From: Phycisphaerae bacterium SM23_33
Lineage (GTDB): Bacteria; Planctomycetota; Phycisphaerae; SM23-33
NCBI GenBank assembly: GCA_001303665.1
Contig: LJUF01000082.1
Coordinates: 1 to 10,932 of the forward strand
Reading direction: 5' to 3'
DNA: 10,932 bases
A program made the translations under genes and the position numbers. The notes under the pieces were generated by a model. It had not been told where the DNA came from, searched no databases, and saw only the letters and a program-made list of their open reading frames with translations. Of the stretch, positions 1 through 6,393 are shown one piece after another (the stretch's first letter is position 1; every line of letters starts with the position of its first letter).

Positions 1-631
1 GACAATCCTCTTTGTTCCACCGGTCGGCCTTGGTTTCCCAGAAGTGTGGGCAGTTGACGTGGTAGGGTGGGGGGTTGTTCTGCGCCACGTTCAGCGGCGT
101 CTCTCCCCGAGCCACCCAGCCCCGGCAGACCGGGCAGACCGCTTCCTTCGGTTGCAGTTGGGCCGACCCACCGTGGCCGTTATATTGGAAAAAATGCTGC
201 TGCGCCAGCGCCCGGGCCGAGTTCTCGGTATAGAGCGCGATCTGCTGGTCTTTCCACCCTGCCCGCTTGGCCTCCCACACCTGTAACCGCTTGGCGTATA
301 CGTGCCGGTTGGCCGTCGGCACCTCGCTGCGAATATTGACGATGGCCGCCGCCAGGTCATAGTTATAGGTATTCACAATGCTGGTCGCGTCCCGGGCGCA
401 CATCTCGGCCAGTTCGCTCAGGATCGGCCCGTTGCGCAGGTGCCCGGCCCGGCTATTACAGCCGACCCGCTGGGCCTGGATCGTCAGCTCATCCTCGTAG
501 GCTCGCCGCCGCGCCTTGAGCAAGGCCCCCCGGATGCGCTCCTCCTCGAACGGGTCGTGCCGCATGGCCAGGTGCACCAGCTTCTGTACGTTGCTCAAGC
601 CATCAACTACCGCCTGCCAGTCGCGCGGCAT
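1..631 (-). CDS. MuF-like head morphogenesis protein, cut by left window edge
   Basis: The reading frame is open from the ATG at 631 to the window edge (210 codons, C-terminus missing). The ATG directly follows the stop of the upstream 58-aa gene (TAGATG) and is preceded by GGGGGAG five to six bases away. The N-terminal ~130 residues look helical. Residues 135-151 (TENSARALAQQHFFQYN) resemble the TET-ARAYN-G-L-QY segment of MuF-type minor head proteins. A metal-type cluster follows: C166-x2-C169, then PPPYH191-x2-C194-x-H196, matching the usual 'CPIC...PPxHPNC' signature of MuF domains. In known phages such proteins sit next to the portal, help head assembly, and may be injected with the DNA; the position directly after the portal fits. 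The family call rests on motif resemblance and gene order only, and some members carry C-terminal toxin or enzyme domains that would lie outside the window. Confidence 0.65.
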   Translation of the reverse strand, partial: MPRDWQAVVDGLSNVQKLVHLAMRHDPFEEERIRGALLKARRRAYEDELTIQAQRVGCNSRAGHLRNGPILSELAEMCARDATSIVNTYNYDLAAAIVNIRSEVPTANRHVYAKRLQVWEAKRAGWKDQQIALYTENSARALAQQHFFQYNGHGGSAQLQPKEAVCPVCRGWVARGETPLNVAQNNPPPYHVNCPHFWETKADRWNKEDC

Positions 632-808
632 CTACTCTCCCCCGTCCCGGTCCACCGCCGCCTGCCACTCCTCGTCCGTGATCTCCCGCAGCCGCCGGAG
701 GCCGTCCTCGTTGGCCAGCTCGGCGGTCAATTCGGCCAGCGTCATCTTGAGTGTCCGCCTGCGCCGCCGGGCGTCGCGTTCCTCCTGAGAGAGCTCATTG
801 TCGGCCAT
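632..808 (-). CDS. 58-aa charged protein between portal and MuF-like gene
   Basis: A short gene read on the minus strand: ATG at 808, TAG at 632-634. The ATG overlaps the portal stop as ATGA, and a GGAGG lies seven bases upstream inside the end of the portal gene, so translation should be coupled to the portal. The protein is very charged: an arginine run at residues 13-18, then a predicted amphipathic helix (about 19-43), and an acidic C-terminal segment (EITDEEW, residues 42-48). No cysteines, no membrane segment. I do not recognise the family. The tight fit between portal and MuF-like protein suggests a small head accessory factor, perhaps a portal-binding or scaffold-like helix, but that is inference from position. 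The ribosome binding site and the exact join at both ends argue that it is a real gene. Confidence 0.72.
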   Translation of the reverse strand: MADNELSQEERDARRRRRTLKMTLAELTAELANEDGLRRLREITDEEWQAAVDRDGGE

Positions 809-2367
809 CACTCCACCTCCGGGTCAAACGTCGCCCCGCATCCCACGCATACACACAATCCTCCGTGGTCAGCGTACCGATCCACCTCGTCGTACCCGCA
901 CAGCGGGCACCGCAACGCGATCCGCTCCGCCACGTGTCCCCCCTCCATCTCTAACCAGATACTTCCCTCTACCTCTACCTCTTCTTCCCCTCCTTCTTCC
1001 CTTCCTCCATCCGTTCCATCCGCTTCATCCGTTGACCCATCCGCTGACCTCACCGGCAACCCCACCCGCTCCAGCGCCCGCCGCAGGTCGAACACCGTCC
1101 CTACCTCGCTATCCATCTTGGAGGCCAGCGCCCGCACCACCTCCATGATCTCCCGCTTGTCCTTCTCTACCAGCCCTGTCGTTCGCTTTTCCACGCGCGG
1201 GCCATCGGCCGGGAAATTCGCCCGCTCGACGATGGGAAAGACGTACCGGTTCAGGTGGGTGTCAATGTCTATCGCGTCCAGCAGCAGCAGGTCCACGGCC
1301 AGCTCGCCCAGCACCTCGGCCGTCGTCGGCCCGCCCAGCGCGCTCTGCCGCACGTTCAGGTAAACCTGCGGCGGCACGAACAGCCCCAGCGACAGCTTCT
1401 GGTCGAGGTGGTCGTCCATCTCATGGAACGCACCTACGTTCTCCGCCCCGGCAGGAAAGTTGAGCGTCCACTTGGCCTGGTTGGTCTTTTTCGTCTCGCC
1501 GGTGAGCTGATCCACCACCTCGTAGACCGTGCTGGGGATGGCCACCGTCGCCCCGGCGCGGATGCTGTCGCCCAGCTCGATGGCGTGGTCGCGGTAGTCC
1601 TTGCCCGCGTTGTCCTGGCCCGGCGGGTAGCCGACGGCCACCACCCGATCGATGTTCTTTTGCAGGTGCACGACGTACAGGTCGCGCCCGAACTGCTTCA
1701 GCCACCAATCGGCGTAGACGTAGTTCAGCCGCCCGTGCCCCTGGTAGCGGCCGAAGGCCTTGCCCTTGCCCATCGTCAGCCACAGCGCATAAAAAGCGCC
1801 TACGTGGCCATCGGCGTGGTCTATGCCGGTGAATTCGTGCGTCTGGGAGTCAAAAGAGGGAGTCGCCCCGACCGGGTAAATCTGGTCGAAGCCGGTGAGA
1901 ATGAACGGGATCGCCGTGCCCGTCCAGGCCGGCGGATCGTTGGGGTCTTGCGGGGTGGGTACCTCAAAGCGAAACTTTTTTATCAGCCCCAGGCTGCCCA
2001 GCGCCACCGCCGGCGCGGCCTGGAGCATGAACTCGTGGTGCACCCGGTCATACATGGCCTGGAAAAAGCGGGCCTTGGCCTCGTCGGCGCACAGAATTTC
2101 GTAGCGGGCATTGGCCAGCTTGGCCGAGATGAAGCCCAGGCACCAGCCGATGACCGGGTCGTTGAGCATCTCCATCTTGATCGTCATCGGCACGTCCAGG
2201 CTGCGCTGCCGGCGCCCGTATCGCGTCTCCGGGTCGCCCAGCCAGTTGCCCCACACGCCCCACACGCTATGCCGGCTCACCGGCCGGCTGATCGGCGTCT
2301 CGGCCAGAACCTGCCCCTCTGGGGTCCGGCCAATCGTTACCGTTTCTGCTACGTTAGTATCTGCCAT
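808..2367 (-). CDS. Phage portal protein, DUF935/Mu gp29-like, with extra C-terminal zinc ribbon
   Basis: Forms the dodecameric vertex ring through which DNA enters and leaves the capsid. The 519-aa protein has the features of the DUF935 (Mu gp29-like) portal family: an N-terminal helical part with 'MLNDPVIGWCLGFISAKLANA' (about 68-88; in DUF935 the matching segment is 'DPHV-x-AVLQTR'), and a C-terminal core with 'SALGGPTTAEVLGELAVDLLLLDA' spread over about 345-370, followed by 'HLNRYVFPIVERANF', matching the 'LNRQLIRPLVELNF' block. Beyond the usual end there is an acidic Glu/Gly/Asp linker (about 440-465) and then C487-x2-C490 ... C507-x2-C510, a zinc-ribbon pattern. The ATG at 2367 has GGGAG nine bases upstream. 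It starts 13 bases after the large terminase stop and overlaps the 58-aa gene by ATGA. Portal role is well supported by motifs plus terminase context; exact family is slightly less certain. Confidence 0.85.
   Translation of the reverse strand: MADTNVAETVTIGRTPEGQVLAETPISRPVSRHSVWGVWGNWLGDPETRYGRRQRSLDVPMTIKMEMLNDPVIGWCLGFISAKLANARYEILCADEAKARFFQAMYDRVHHEFMLQAAPAVALGSLGLIKKFRFEVPTPQDPNDPPAWTGTAIPFILTGFDQIYPVGATPSFDSQTHEFTGIDHADGHVGAFYALWLTMGKGKAFGRYQGHGRLNYVYADWWLKQFGRDLYVVHLQKNIDRVVAVGYPPGQDNAGKDYRDHAIELGDSIRAGATVAIPSTVYEVVDQLTGETKKTNQAKWTLNFPAGAENVGAFHEMDDHLDQKLSLGLFVPPQVYLNVRQSALGGPTTAEVLGELAVDLLLLDAIDIDTHLNRYVFPIVERANFPADGPRVEKRTTGLVEKDKREIMEVVRALASKMDSEVGTVFDLRRALERVGLPVRSADGSTDEADGTDGGREEGGEEEVEVEGSIWLEMEGGHVAERIALRCPLCGYDEVDRYADHGGLCVCVGCGATFDPEVE
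978..1008. repeat. 31-base pure polypyrimidine/polypurine tract
   Basis: The plus strand is only C and T from 978 to 1008, so the coding strand of the portal gene is all purine. It encodes the Glu/Gly-rich acidic linker separating the portal core from the C-terminal zinc ribbon. Such tracts can form triplex DNA and are prone to slippage, so linker length may vary between relatives. No separate function is implied. Confidence 0.6.
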
Positions 2368-2380
2368 ACTTTTGCTCTCC

Positions 2381-4042
2381 CTACACCCTCCCCCTGTACC
2401 TCGACGCCCCCGCCGCCGGCGCCTCGTCCCCGGCCTCCCGTTGGTCCGGCCGCCTCAGCTTGCGCAACCTCTCCAGCGCCGCCTCGGCGTAGACCTTGGC
2501 GTGGTCGTAGTGGTCCGGCGCCCCCGTTCGCGGGAAATGGTAATAGACCGTCCCATCCGGCTTGACCGCCTTGGCCTTCAGATTGACCGTCATTTGCTCG
2601 ACGAAGCCCGGGATCATCTCGAAATCTCGCGGCAGCACGTCCACCTGGGCCTCGATGTGGCCGTGCGCCCGGTCCAGGCCGGCCGTGCGGGCGATGCGCA
2701 CCTGCTGCCGCCTCAGGTCGAACTGGCACCACTCCGCACCGGCGATCTCCTCGACGTAGGTGGCCAGGAAGACCCGCCCCCGATGCCGTCGCGCAAAACT
2801 GACGTCGGCCGTCAGTTCGGGTGCATCGTCCACCACGCAGCAGCCCACGTTGTAGCGCACCATTAGCCGGTCGAGGTCTTCCCACGCCCCAACCTCGCCG
2901 ATGTAGACCGCCCGCTGCTGCGCCCCGGCCGGCTCGACGATCCAGACGGTCAACGTCAGCCCCACGTCCACGCCCATCGCCGACCAGGTGGATATGTCCG
3001 GCATCTCATAATCCCTGGCGCAGGCCCGCAGCAACTCCAGCGACAGCCTGGCCCCCTGCGGCTCGTAGGCGATCCCCAGGTCGTTGTTCCAGAAGGCCAG
3101 CACATCGTCGGCGTCCGTGGATTTCGAGCGCGCCCACAGCCCGGCCAGGCCCGTCCGCCCGCTGACCAGCTTGGGGATCCAGTAGCCGATCAGGCCGCTA
3201 TCCGGGTTGCGGGCCACGAATCGCATTCGCTTATGTTCCCAAGCCGAACGGCGTTCTATGGCCGCATCACACGCTGGACACCAGGCCGCCACCTGCCCGT
3301 CCCGCTCGGCCACCAGCTTCCATGTCAGCCAATGCCACGCTTCACAGGCCTGGCACTGGATCTGCGGCTCGCGCTGGTCGCTCTTTTGATATTCCGCGTC
3401 TATCCCTATGCCGGGGTAGGTGGGCGTCGAGAGTCCCAGCTCGATCTTGAGGTGGCTGTCGCCCAGCCGGTCGCGGATGAGCGGGATGGCGGCCGGCGGG
3501 ATGCGATCCCATTCGTCAATGATGGCCACGTCGGCCGGCACGGCCGATAGCTGCGCCGCCTTGTCCGGCCGGCCCTGGGGGATATGCGTCCCTCGCAGAT
3601 ACAGCGCCCCCCGGAAGAACGTCTTGAGCCCCACGTTGTCCGTGTCGGCCACCAGCTCGCTGATGCGCGGGCTGTGCCCGATGGCCGGGTCGATCCGGTC
3701 GTGGGCAAAGTCACCCACCACGCCCTGGCCAGGCGGGAGGGCGTAGAAAATCCGCGCCCCCAGCTCGTCAATGCAGTAGAAACTCAAGTTAATGGCCAGC
3801 TCGGTCGCGCCCATCTGCGCCGCCTTGCGAATCATCGCCCGCCCGCCGGGCTGTAAGCCGCCTATGGCCTTGTAAACGTCCACCAGCCAGGGATAATCAT
3901 CCAGCCGGAACGGCGCATACTCCCTGGTCTGCCTATCCTGGATGACGCGATACCGCTGCGTCCACTCCAGCAGCGTCAGTCGCTCCGGCCCGGCCTCGTC
4001 GGCCGCCTCCGGCTCGGCCATGGCCTCCAGCATCGAGGCCAT
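2381..4042 (-). CDS. Phage terminase large subunit, GpA family (TerL)
   Basis: ATP-driven DNA packaging motor and nuclease. Numbered from the longest possible start (4123): variant Walker A RKAAQMGATE (99-108), Walker B VAIIDEWDRIP (199-209), a coupling-type LSTPTYPGIGID (231-242), a zinc-ribbon pair C257-x2-C260 and C282-x2-C285 typical of lambda GpA-type subunits, then the RNase-H-like nuclease with GVDVG (Asp386), VVDDAPE (Asp432/433) and the late D-x3-HA motif (YDHAKVYAEAA, about 539). Length is normal for the family and nothing essential is missing. The start is uncertain: ATG 4123 lies deep within the upstream HGG gene, has no ribosome binding site, and its first 27 residues look like a shadow of that gene. 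ATG 4042 opens the recognisable helical N-terminus, but also has only weak upstream pairing. Followed 13 bases later by the portal. Confidence 0.93.
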   Translation of the reverse strand: MASMLEAMAEPEAADEAGPERLTLLEWTQRYRVIQDRQTREYAPFRLDDYPWLVDVYKAIGGLQPGGRAMIRKAAQMGATELAINLSFYCIDELGARIFYALPPGQGVVGDFAHDRIDPAIGHSPRISELVADTDNVGLKTFFRGALYLRGTHIPQGRPDKAAQLSAVPADVAIIDEWDRIPPAAIPLIRDRLGDSHLKIELGLSTPTYPGIGIDAEYQKSDQREPQIQCQACEAWHWLTWKLVAERDGQVAAWCPACDAAIERRSAWEHKRMRFVARNPDSGLIGYWIPKLVSGRTGLAGLWARSKSTDADDVLAFWNNDLGIAYEPQGARLSLELLRACARDYEMPDISTWSAMGVDVGLTLTVWIVEPAGAQQRAVYIGEVGAWEDLDRLMVRYNVGCCVVDDAPELTADVSFARRHRGRVFLATYVEEIAGAEWCQFDLRRQQVRIARTAGLDRAHGHIEAQVDVLPRDFEMIPGFVEQMTVNLKAKAVKPDGTVYYHFPRTGAPDHYDHAKVYAEAALERLRKLRRPDQREAGDEAPAAGASRYRGRV

Positions 4043-4688
4043 TCGATCCAGTAATGAGACCTCTAATGTCGGTGGCGATGGCGTTAAGTTGCTTGCGGTC
4101 GGGTACGTGTCTGGCCACTGCATTGACTACTGCCGAGACGAGGAGCATGGCCCGCTCCACGGTGATCATCTGCTGCATCTCGACCAGCCGCTTGCGCTCG
4201 CTCTCGACCAGCCGCCGCCGCTGGTCGAGCAGGCCCAGGATCTCCTCCCAGTTAACATACTCGTCGGTGCCCCGCTCGATCAGCTCGCCGATCTCGGTCA
4301 GCGCCGACGCAATGCCGGCCGAGTCCTTGGCCTCCCTGGCCTGAAGCAGGCCCTGGTGCGCGCCCCTTAGCCGCCGCCACAGCGAGCCGCTCTCACCCGA
4401 ACCGAGCTTCTCTACCAGCCCGCCCAGCCGGGTGTCCACCAGCGCGATCTCGTCGCGCAGGGCCAGCAGATCCGGATCCTGCCGTGCTGCCTCGTACCGC
4501 CCGGTCAGGTTGGCCGGCAGGTAGCGCGAGTAACGCCCATGCTTGAACGTCGGCGAGGCAAGGCCTCCCAGCGACTTGCCGCCGTGCAGATGGCAGCGCC
4601 CGTTGGCCATGGGCGCTTTCTTGCACGGCGTCCCGGCCCGCGTCTTGGCCCCACAGATGGGACGGACGCGCTCCTGAACGGTTTCCAT
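3933..4688 (-). CDS. HGG-motif protein, probable terminase small subunit
   Basis: The N-terminus has C12-x9-C22-x9-C32-x2-H35 followed by GGKSLGG, the 'C..rtr.G.pC......g.C..HGGxSxG' zinc-knuckle-like signature found in many phage proteins encoded directly before the large terminase. The middle (about 65-215) is helical and charged with likely coiled coil (about 150-182), as in small terminase subunits that bind the packaging site and hand DNA to TerL. ATG 4686-4688 is preceded by AAGGGACGG at somewhat long spacing. The last ~35 residues are Gly/Arg/Ala-rich and lie out of frame over the start of TerL, giving a 110-base overlap with the preferred TerL start; this tail may be simple read-through of TerL sequence rather than a conserved part. 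Function is inferred from motif plus gene order. Confidence 0.75.
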   Translation of the reverse strand: METVQERVRPICGAKTRAGTPCKKAPMANGRCHLHGGKSLGGLASPTFKHGRYSRYLPANLTGRYEAARQDPDLLALRDEIALVDTRLGGLVEKLGSGESGSLWRRLRGAHQGLLQAREAKDSAGIASALTEIGELIERGTDEYVNWEEILGLLDQRRRLVESERKRLVEMQQMITVERAMLLVSAVVNAVARHVPDRKQLNAIATDIRGLITGSNGLDAGGHGRAGGGRRGRAGATDAAGVDAAVSRHPG

Positions 4689-4716
4689 GGGCTGTCCGTC
4701 CCTTCATGGGGTGATG

Positions 4717-5079
4717 CTACCGCGCCACGGCCGCAGCGACGACCCCCTCGACGCCGGCCAGATCCCGCCAGCCCTCCAGCACACGCTGCGCGAATTCGTC
4801 CTCGGAGATAAAGAGGCTCACCATCGTCGGCTTGATGAACTGCCGGTAGACTTCCCTGGCCGCACTGTCCACGCGCGCCTCGTCCACCTGTCGCATCTCA
4901 TCCTGGAACATCTTTCGCAGTGTGTCCAGGACCATCTCGACCAGATCGTAGATCCGCTCTTTGGCTGCGTCTCCCGGCGCCTGTGCCTCCCGCCACTTGC
5001 GAAAAATGTAAAGCGCGAAACTAAAGACAACCACCACGCCGACCACGATCCATGGCCAATTCTCGACTACCCAATCCAT
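4717..5079 (-). CDS. 120-aa single-pass membrane protein heading the packaging operon
   Basis: One hydrophobic helix at residues 7-26 preceded by a short Trp-rich N-terminus (MDWVVENWPW) and followed by basic residues (RKWR), so most of the protein should face the cytoplasm. The rest is a charged helical domain (about 38-107, including DLVEMVLDTLRKMFQDEM). The start at 5079 is decided by AAAGGAGAAG six bases upstream; an upstream in-frame start (5160) has no such site and adds residues not resembling protein. Topology and size recall small phage holins or membrane accessory proteins, but I do not recognise the family and holin function is only a possibility. It is the first gene after the terminator at 5179-5221 and lies 28 bases before the HGG gene, so it likely opens the packaging/head transcript. 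Confidence 0.75.
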   Translation of the reverse strand: MDWVVENWPWIVVGVVVVFSFALYIFRKWREAQAPGDAAKERIYDLVEMVLDTLRKMFQDEMRQVDEARVDSAAREVYRQFIKPTMVSLFISEDEFAQRVLEGWRDLAGVEGVVAAAVAR

Positions 5080-5106
5080 TGCACTTCTCCTTTTGCTGTT
5101 GTAGGC

Positions 5107-5150
5107 CCCGGCCGGGATGACGAGCATGGACATAGTGGGCACTTTGTGCC
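5107..5150 (-). promoter_or_regulatory. Palindromes in the leader of the packaging operon
   Basis: The 99-base gap between the terminator (5179) and the 120-aa gene (5079) holds two perfect inverted repeats: GGCAC-ttt-GTGCC at 5138-5150 and CCCGGCCGGG at 5107-5116. The gap must contain the packaging operon's promoter if the upstream terminator works. I see no good -35/-10 pair, as expected for a phage late promoter needing an activator. The palindromes are candidate binding sites or RNA hairpins; this is inference. Confidence 0.35.
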
Positions 5151-5178
5151 GCAACGCCACCCCTGGCCAGGATGAAAC

Positions 5179-5221
5179 AAAAAAGGGGACACCGGGCCAA
5201 CGAATGGCCCACGGCGTCCCC
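5179..5221 (-). terminator. Rho-independent terminator after the two-gene cassette
   Basis: Read on the minus strand, GGGGAC ... GTCCCC forms the outer 6-bp stem, with inner CCG/CGG and TGGCC/GGCCA pairs around a TTCGT loop (hairpin 5185-5221), followed at once by six T (5184-5179). It lies 44 bases after the stop of the 99-aa gene and before the packaging operon. The strongest terminator in the window. Confidence 0.87.
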
Positions 5222-5264
5222 TGAGTGACTCTCTAGTCGGACGAATATTAAGCTATGAAAATTT

Positions 5265-5564
5265 TCAATCGTGTACTGGTTTTAGCGCCAGCAACTCCAT
5301 TTGCGATTCGATAACCGGCTTGTCCAGGTGCCCACAGATATCAGCTTTGAATGCTATGGGAATACTGTTTTTTATCTCGAATGTGACTGTTCCAAAGCAA
5401 ACCCGACGCCAGAGATGGATCGCCCGCAGCTCAAGCTCCGAGATATCGATCCAAATTCTGATGCCATCGGGTGAAAGCGAGATCTCGCCAGCCCGGTAAC
5501 CAAGGACAAGCTGCCATTCGTCCTCGGTCAATTCATAAGCCTTCTTACTCATCGTCTTCGACAT
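5265..5564 (-). CDS. Small soluble protein, unknown, second gene of moron-like cassette
   Basis: A 99-aa protein with no membrane segment. The N-terminal half begins 'YELTEDEWQLVLGYRAGEI' (helix then turn), followed by alternating hydrophobic segments suggesting strands (IRIWIDI, about 35-41; FGTVTFEIKN, about 57-66). The latter faintly recalls the short 'YGSVTIxVxDGxV' strand pair of DUF2292-type proteins, but too weakly to assign. ATG 5562-5564 overlaps the end of the membrane-protein gene by 20 bases and has CACAGG just before it; a second ATG at 5552, three bases upstream of which lies GAAG, is an equally good start. The DNA is A/T-richer than the packaging genes (31 of 60 G/C at 5281-5340 versus 41 of 60 at 1561-1620). 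Co-transcribed with the membrane gene and closed by the terminator at 5179-5221. Function unknown. Confidence 0.72.
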   Translation of the reverse strand: MSKTMSKKAYELTEDEWQLVLGYRAGEISLSPDGIRIWIDISELELRAIHLWRRVCFGTVTFEIKNSIPIAFKADICGHLDKPVIESQMELLALKPVHD

Positions 5565-6099
5565 CCTGTGCGCGATGACAGTACGAGGATGATTGGCCAG
5601 ACAGAATGTCGTCCGTGACCTGCATACCGATTTGGCGGTAGAGAGAAACCTGCCGGATGTGCTCGTTGATGGTCGCCTGGAGACTCCCCAGCGCTCTCGA
5701 CAAATCTACGAGCTCGTTACCACCTGCTGTTAGTTGCTGAACAAAAAAAGCCTGGCGCTCCAAAGCGTGCCCGATCTCCCTGAGCATCGCCTTCTGCCAG
5801 GCTGGAGAGTCTTCCCGCTCGATGCGCGGCTGATTGTTGTTCAGGTGCACGAGAAATATCCAGGCCATCATCGTGCCGCCTGTCACCAGCAGGCTGCCGA
5901 CGAGGATAACCTGGAACAGCCATTTTGGCAGGCCAAAACACAGATCGAAGACGAAAGGGGGGACGAGCCAGACTAACGTCCCGACGATGACCTCGATCCA
6001 CGGCCTGTCCGGCCGAGGACGAAAAACGTGCTCGTAGCTGGCCATGATCAGCATCGCCTCAACGATATACATTGCCGCTAACCAAAACAACCACGCCAC
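5545..6099 (-). CDS. Three-helix membrane protein with helical cytoplasmic tail, unknown
   Basis: 184 aa. Hydrophobic segments at about 2-20, 35-55 and 60-85, with basic Arg-rich residues (27-32) in the first loop, then about 100 residues of charged, mostly helical tail (about 98-165, possible coiled coil) and an acidic end (EDDE). The start is GTG at 6099, because the promoter just upstream leaves only a short leader of about 15 bases and GGGGGTG sits before this codon; the next in-frame ATG (6072) would remove half the first membrane helix. First gene of a two-gene cassette with its own promoter (6122-6150) and terminator (5179-5221), and A/T-richer than neighbours. A phage-borne membrane protein with a helical tail and independent expression could serve superinfection exclusion or host modification, but nothing in the sequence proves a role. 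Confidence 0.75.
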   Translation of the reverse strand: MAWLFWLAAMYIVEAMLIMASYEHVFRPRPDRPWIEVIVGTLVWLVPPFVFDLCFGLPKWLFQVILVGSLLVTGGTMMAWIFLVHLNNNQPRIEREDSPAWQKAMLREIGHALERQAFFVQQLTAGGNELVDLSRALGSLQATINEHIRQVSLYRQIGMQVTDDILSGQSSSYCHRAQDVEDDE

Positions 6100-6121
6100 G
6101 ACACACCCCCATGCACCATCT

Positions 6122-6150
6122 ATTATACCACAGCCTCATAATCTTGTCTA
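6122..6150 (-). promoter_or_regulatory. Sigma-70-like promoter TAGACA-N17-TATAAT
   Basis: On the minus strand, -35 TAGACA (6150-6145; one mismatch to TTGACA), a spacer of exactly 17 bases, and a perfect -10 TATAAT (6127-6122). The expected start near 6115 leaves about 15 bases before the GTG of the three-helix membrane protein. The -10 overlaps the stop codon (TAA, 6125-6123) of the preceding 84-aa gene. This is the only consensus-grade promoter I found in the window. Confidence 0.82.
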
Positions 6151-6377
6151 GAGCCAATAGATAACAGATTGGATCTCGTCTCGACATTTTCACGCCCTTG
6201 GAGCTGTCGCAATCCGAACGCCAACGCCAGCGTCGCCAACGCTGCCCGGTAGCCGGCCATGTATCCCTGTGCGAACCCGTCCTGCCCTCCCGTCGCCGCC
6301 GCCGCTGCCCCGCTGGCCTGCTCCGCCGCCATCAAGGCGTTCAGAATGTCTTGCTGATAGTAAACCGCCAGCCCCAT
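6123..6377 (-). CDS. 84-aa protein, unknown
   Basis: ATG at 6377, with GGGAGG nine bases upstream, 16 bases after the stop of the 230-aa gene. N-terminus 'YYQQDILNALMAAEQASGAAAAATGGQDGF', seen in pieces: a short helix (8-21), an Ala/Gly-rich loop (22-33), then a moderately hydrophobic helix 'YMAGYRAALATLALAFGL' (39-56) that may pack on a partner or a membrane, and a polar tail. No cysteines or catalytic motif. Not recognised. Last gene of the small-gene cluster; its TAA stop lies inside the -10 element of the next promoter. Confidence 0.68.
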   Translation of the reverse strand: MGLAVYYQQDILNALMAAEQASGAAAAATGGQDGFAQGYMAGYRAALATLALAFGLRQLQGRENVETRSNLLSIGSRQDYEAVV

Positions 6378-6393
6378 CTCTTCCAGCCTCCCT

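Noticed and set aside
302..2565. Long plus-strand open frames opposite the portal gene (302-1363 and 1255-2565)
   Set aside because: They are antisense shadows of GC-rich coding DNA. The products are low-complexity Arg/Pro/His/Ser-rich, without motifs, while the minus strand carries clear portal, 58-aa and MuF-like genes with ribosome binding sites.
5080..5160. N-terminal extension of the 120-aa membrane protein to 5160
   Set aside because: The extension has no ribosome binding site, while AAAGGAGAAG sits six bases before ATG 5079, right at the start of the membrane-helix protein.
5221..5238. Short GACT-CTCT-AGTC palindrome sharing ACTCTCTAG with the inverted repeat at 8034-8042
   Set aside because: The shared stretch is only nine bases and the stem four; in 10.9 kb this can be chance, so I do not claim a repeated element.
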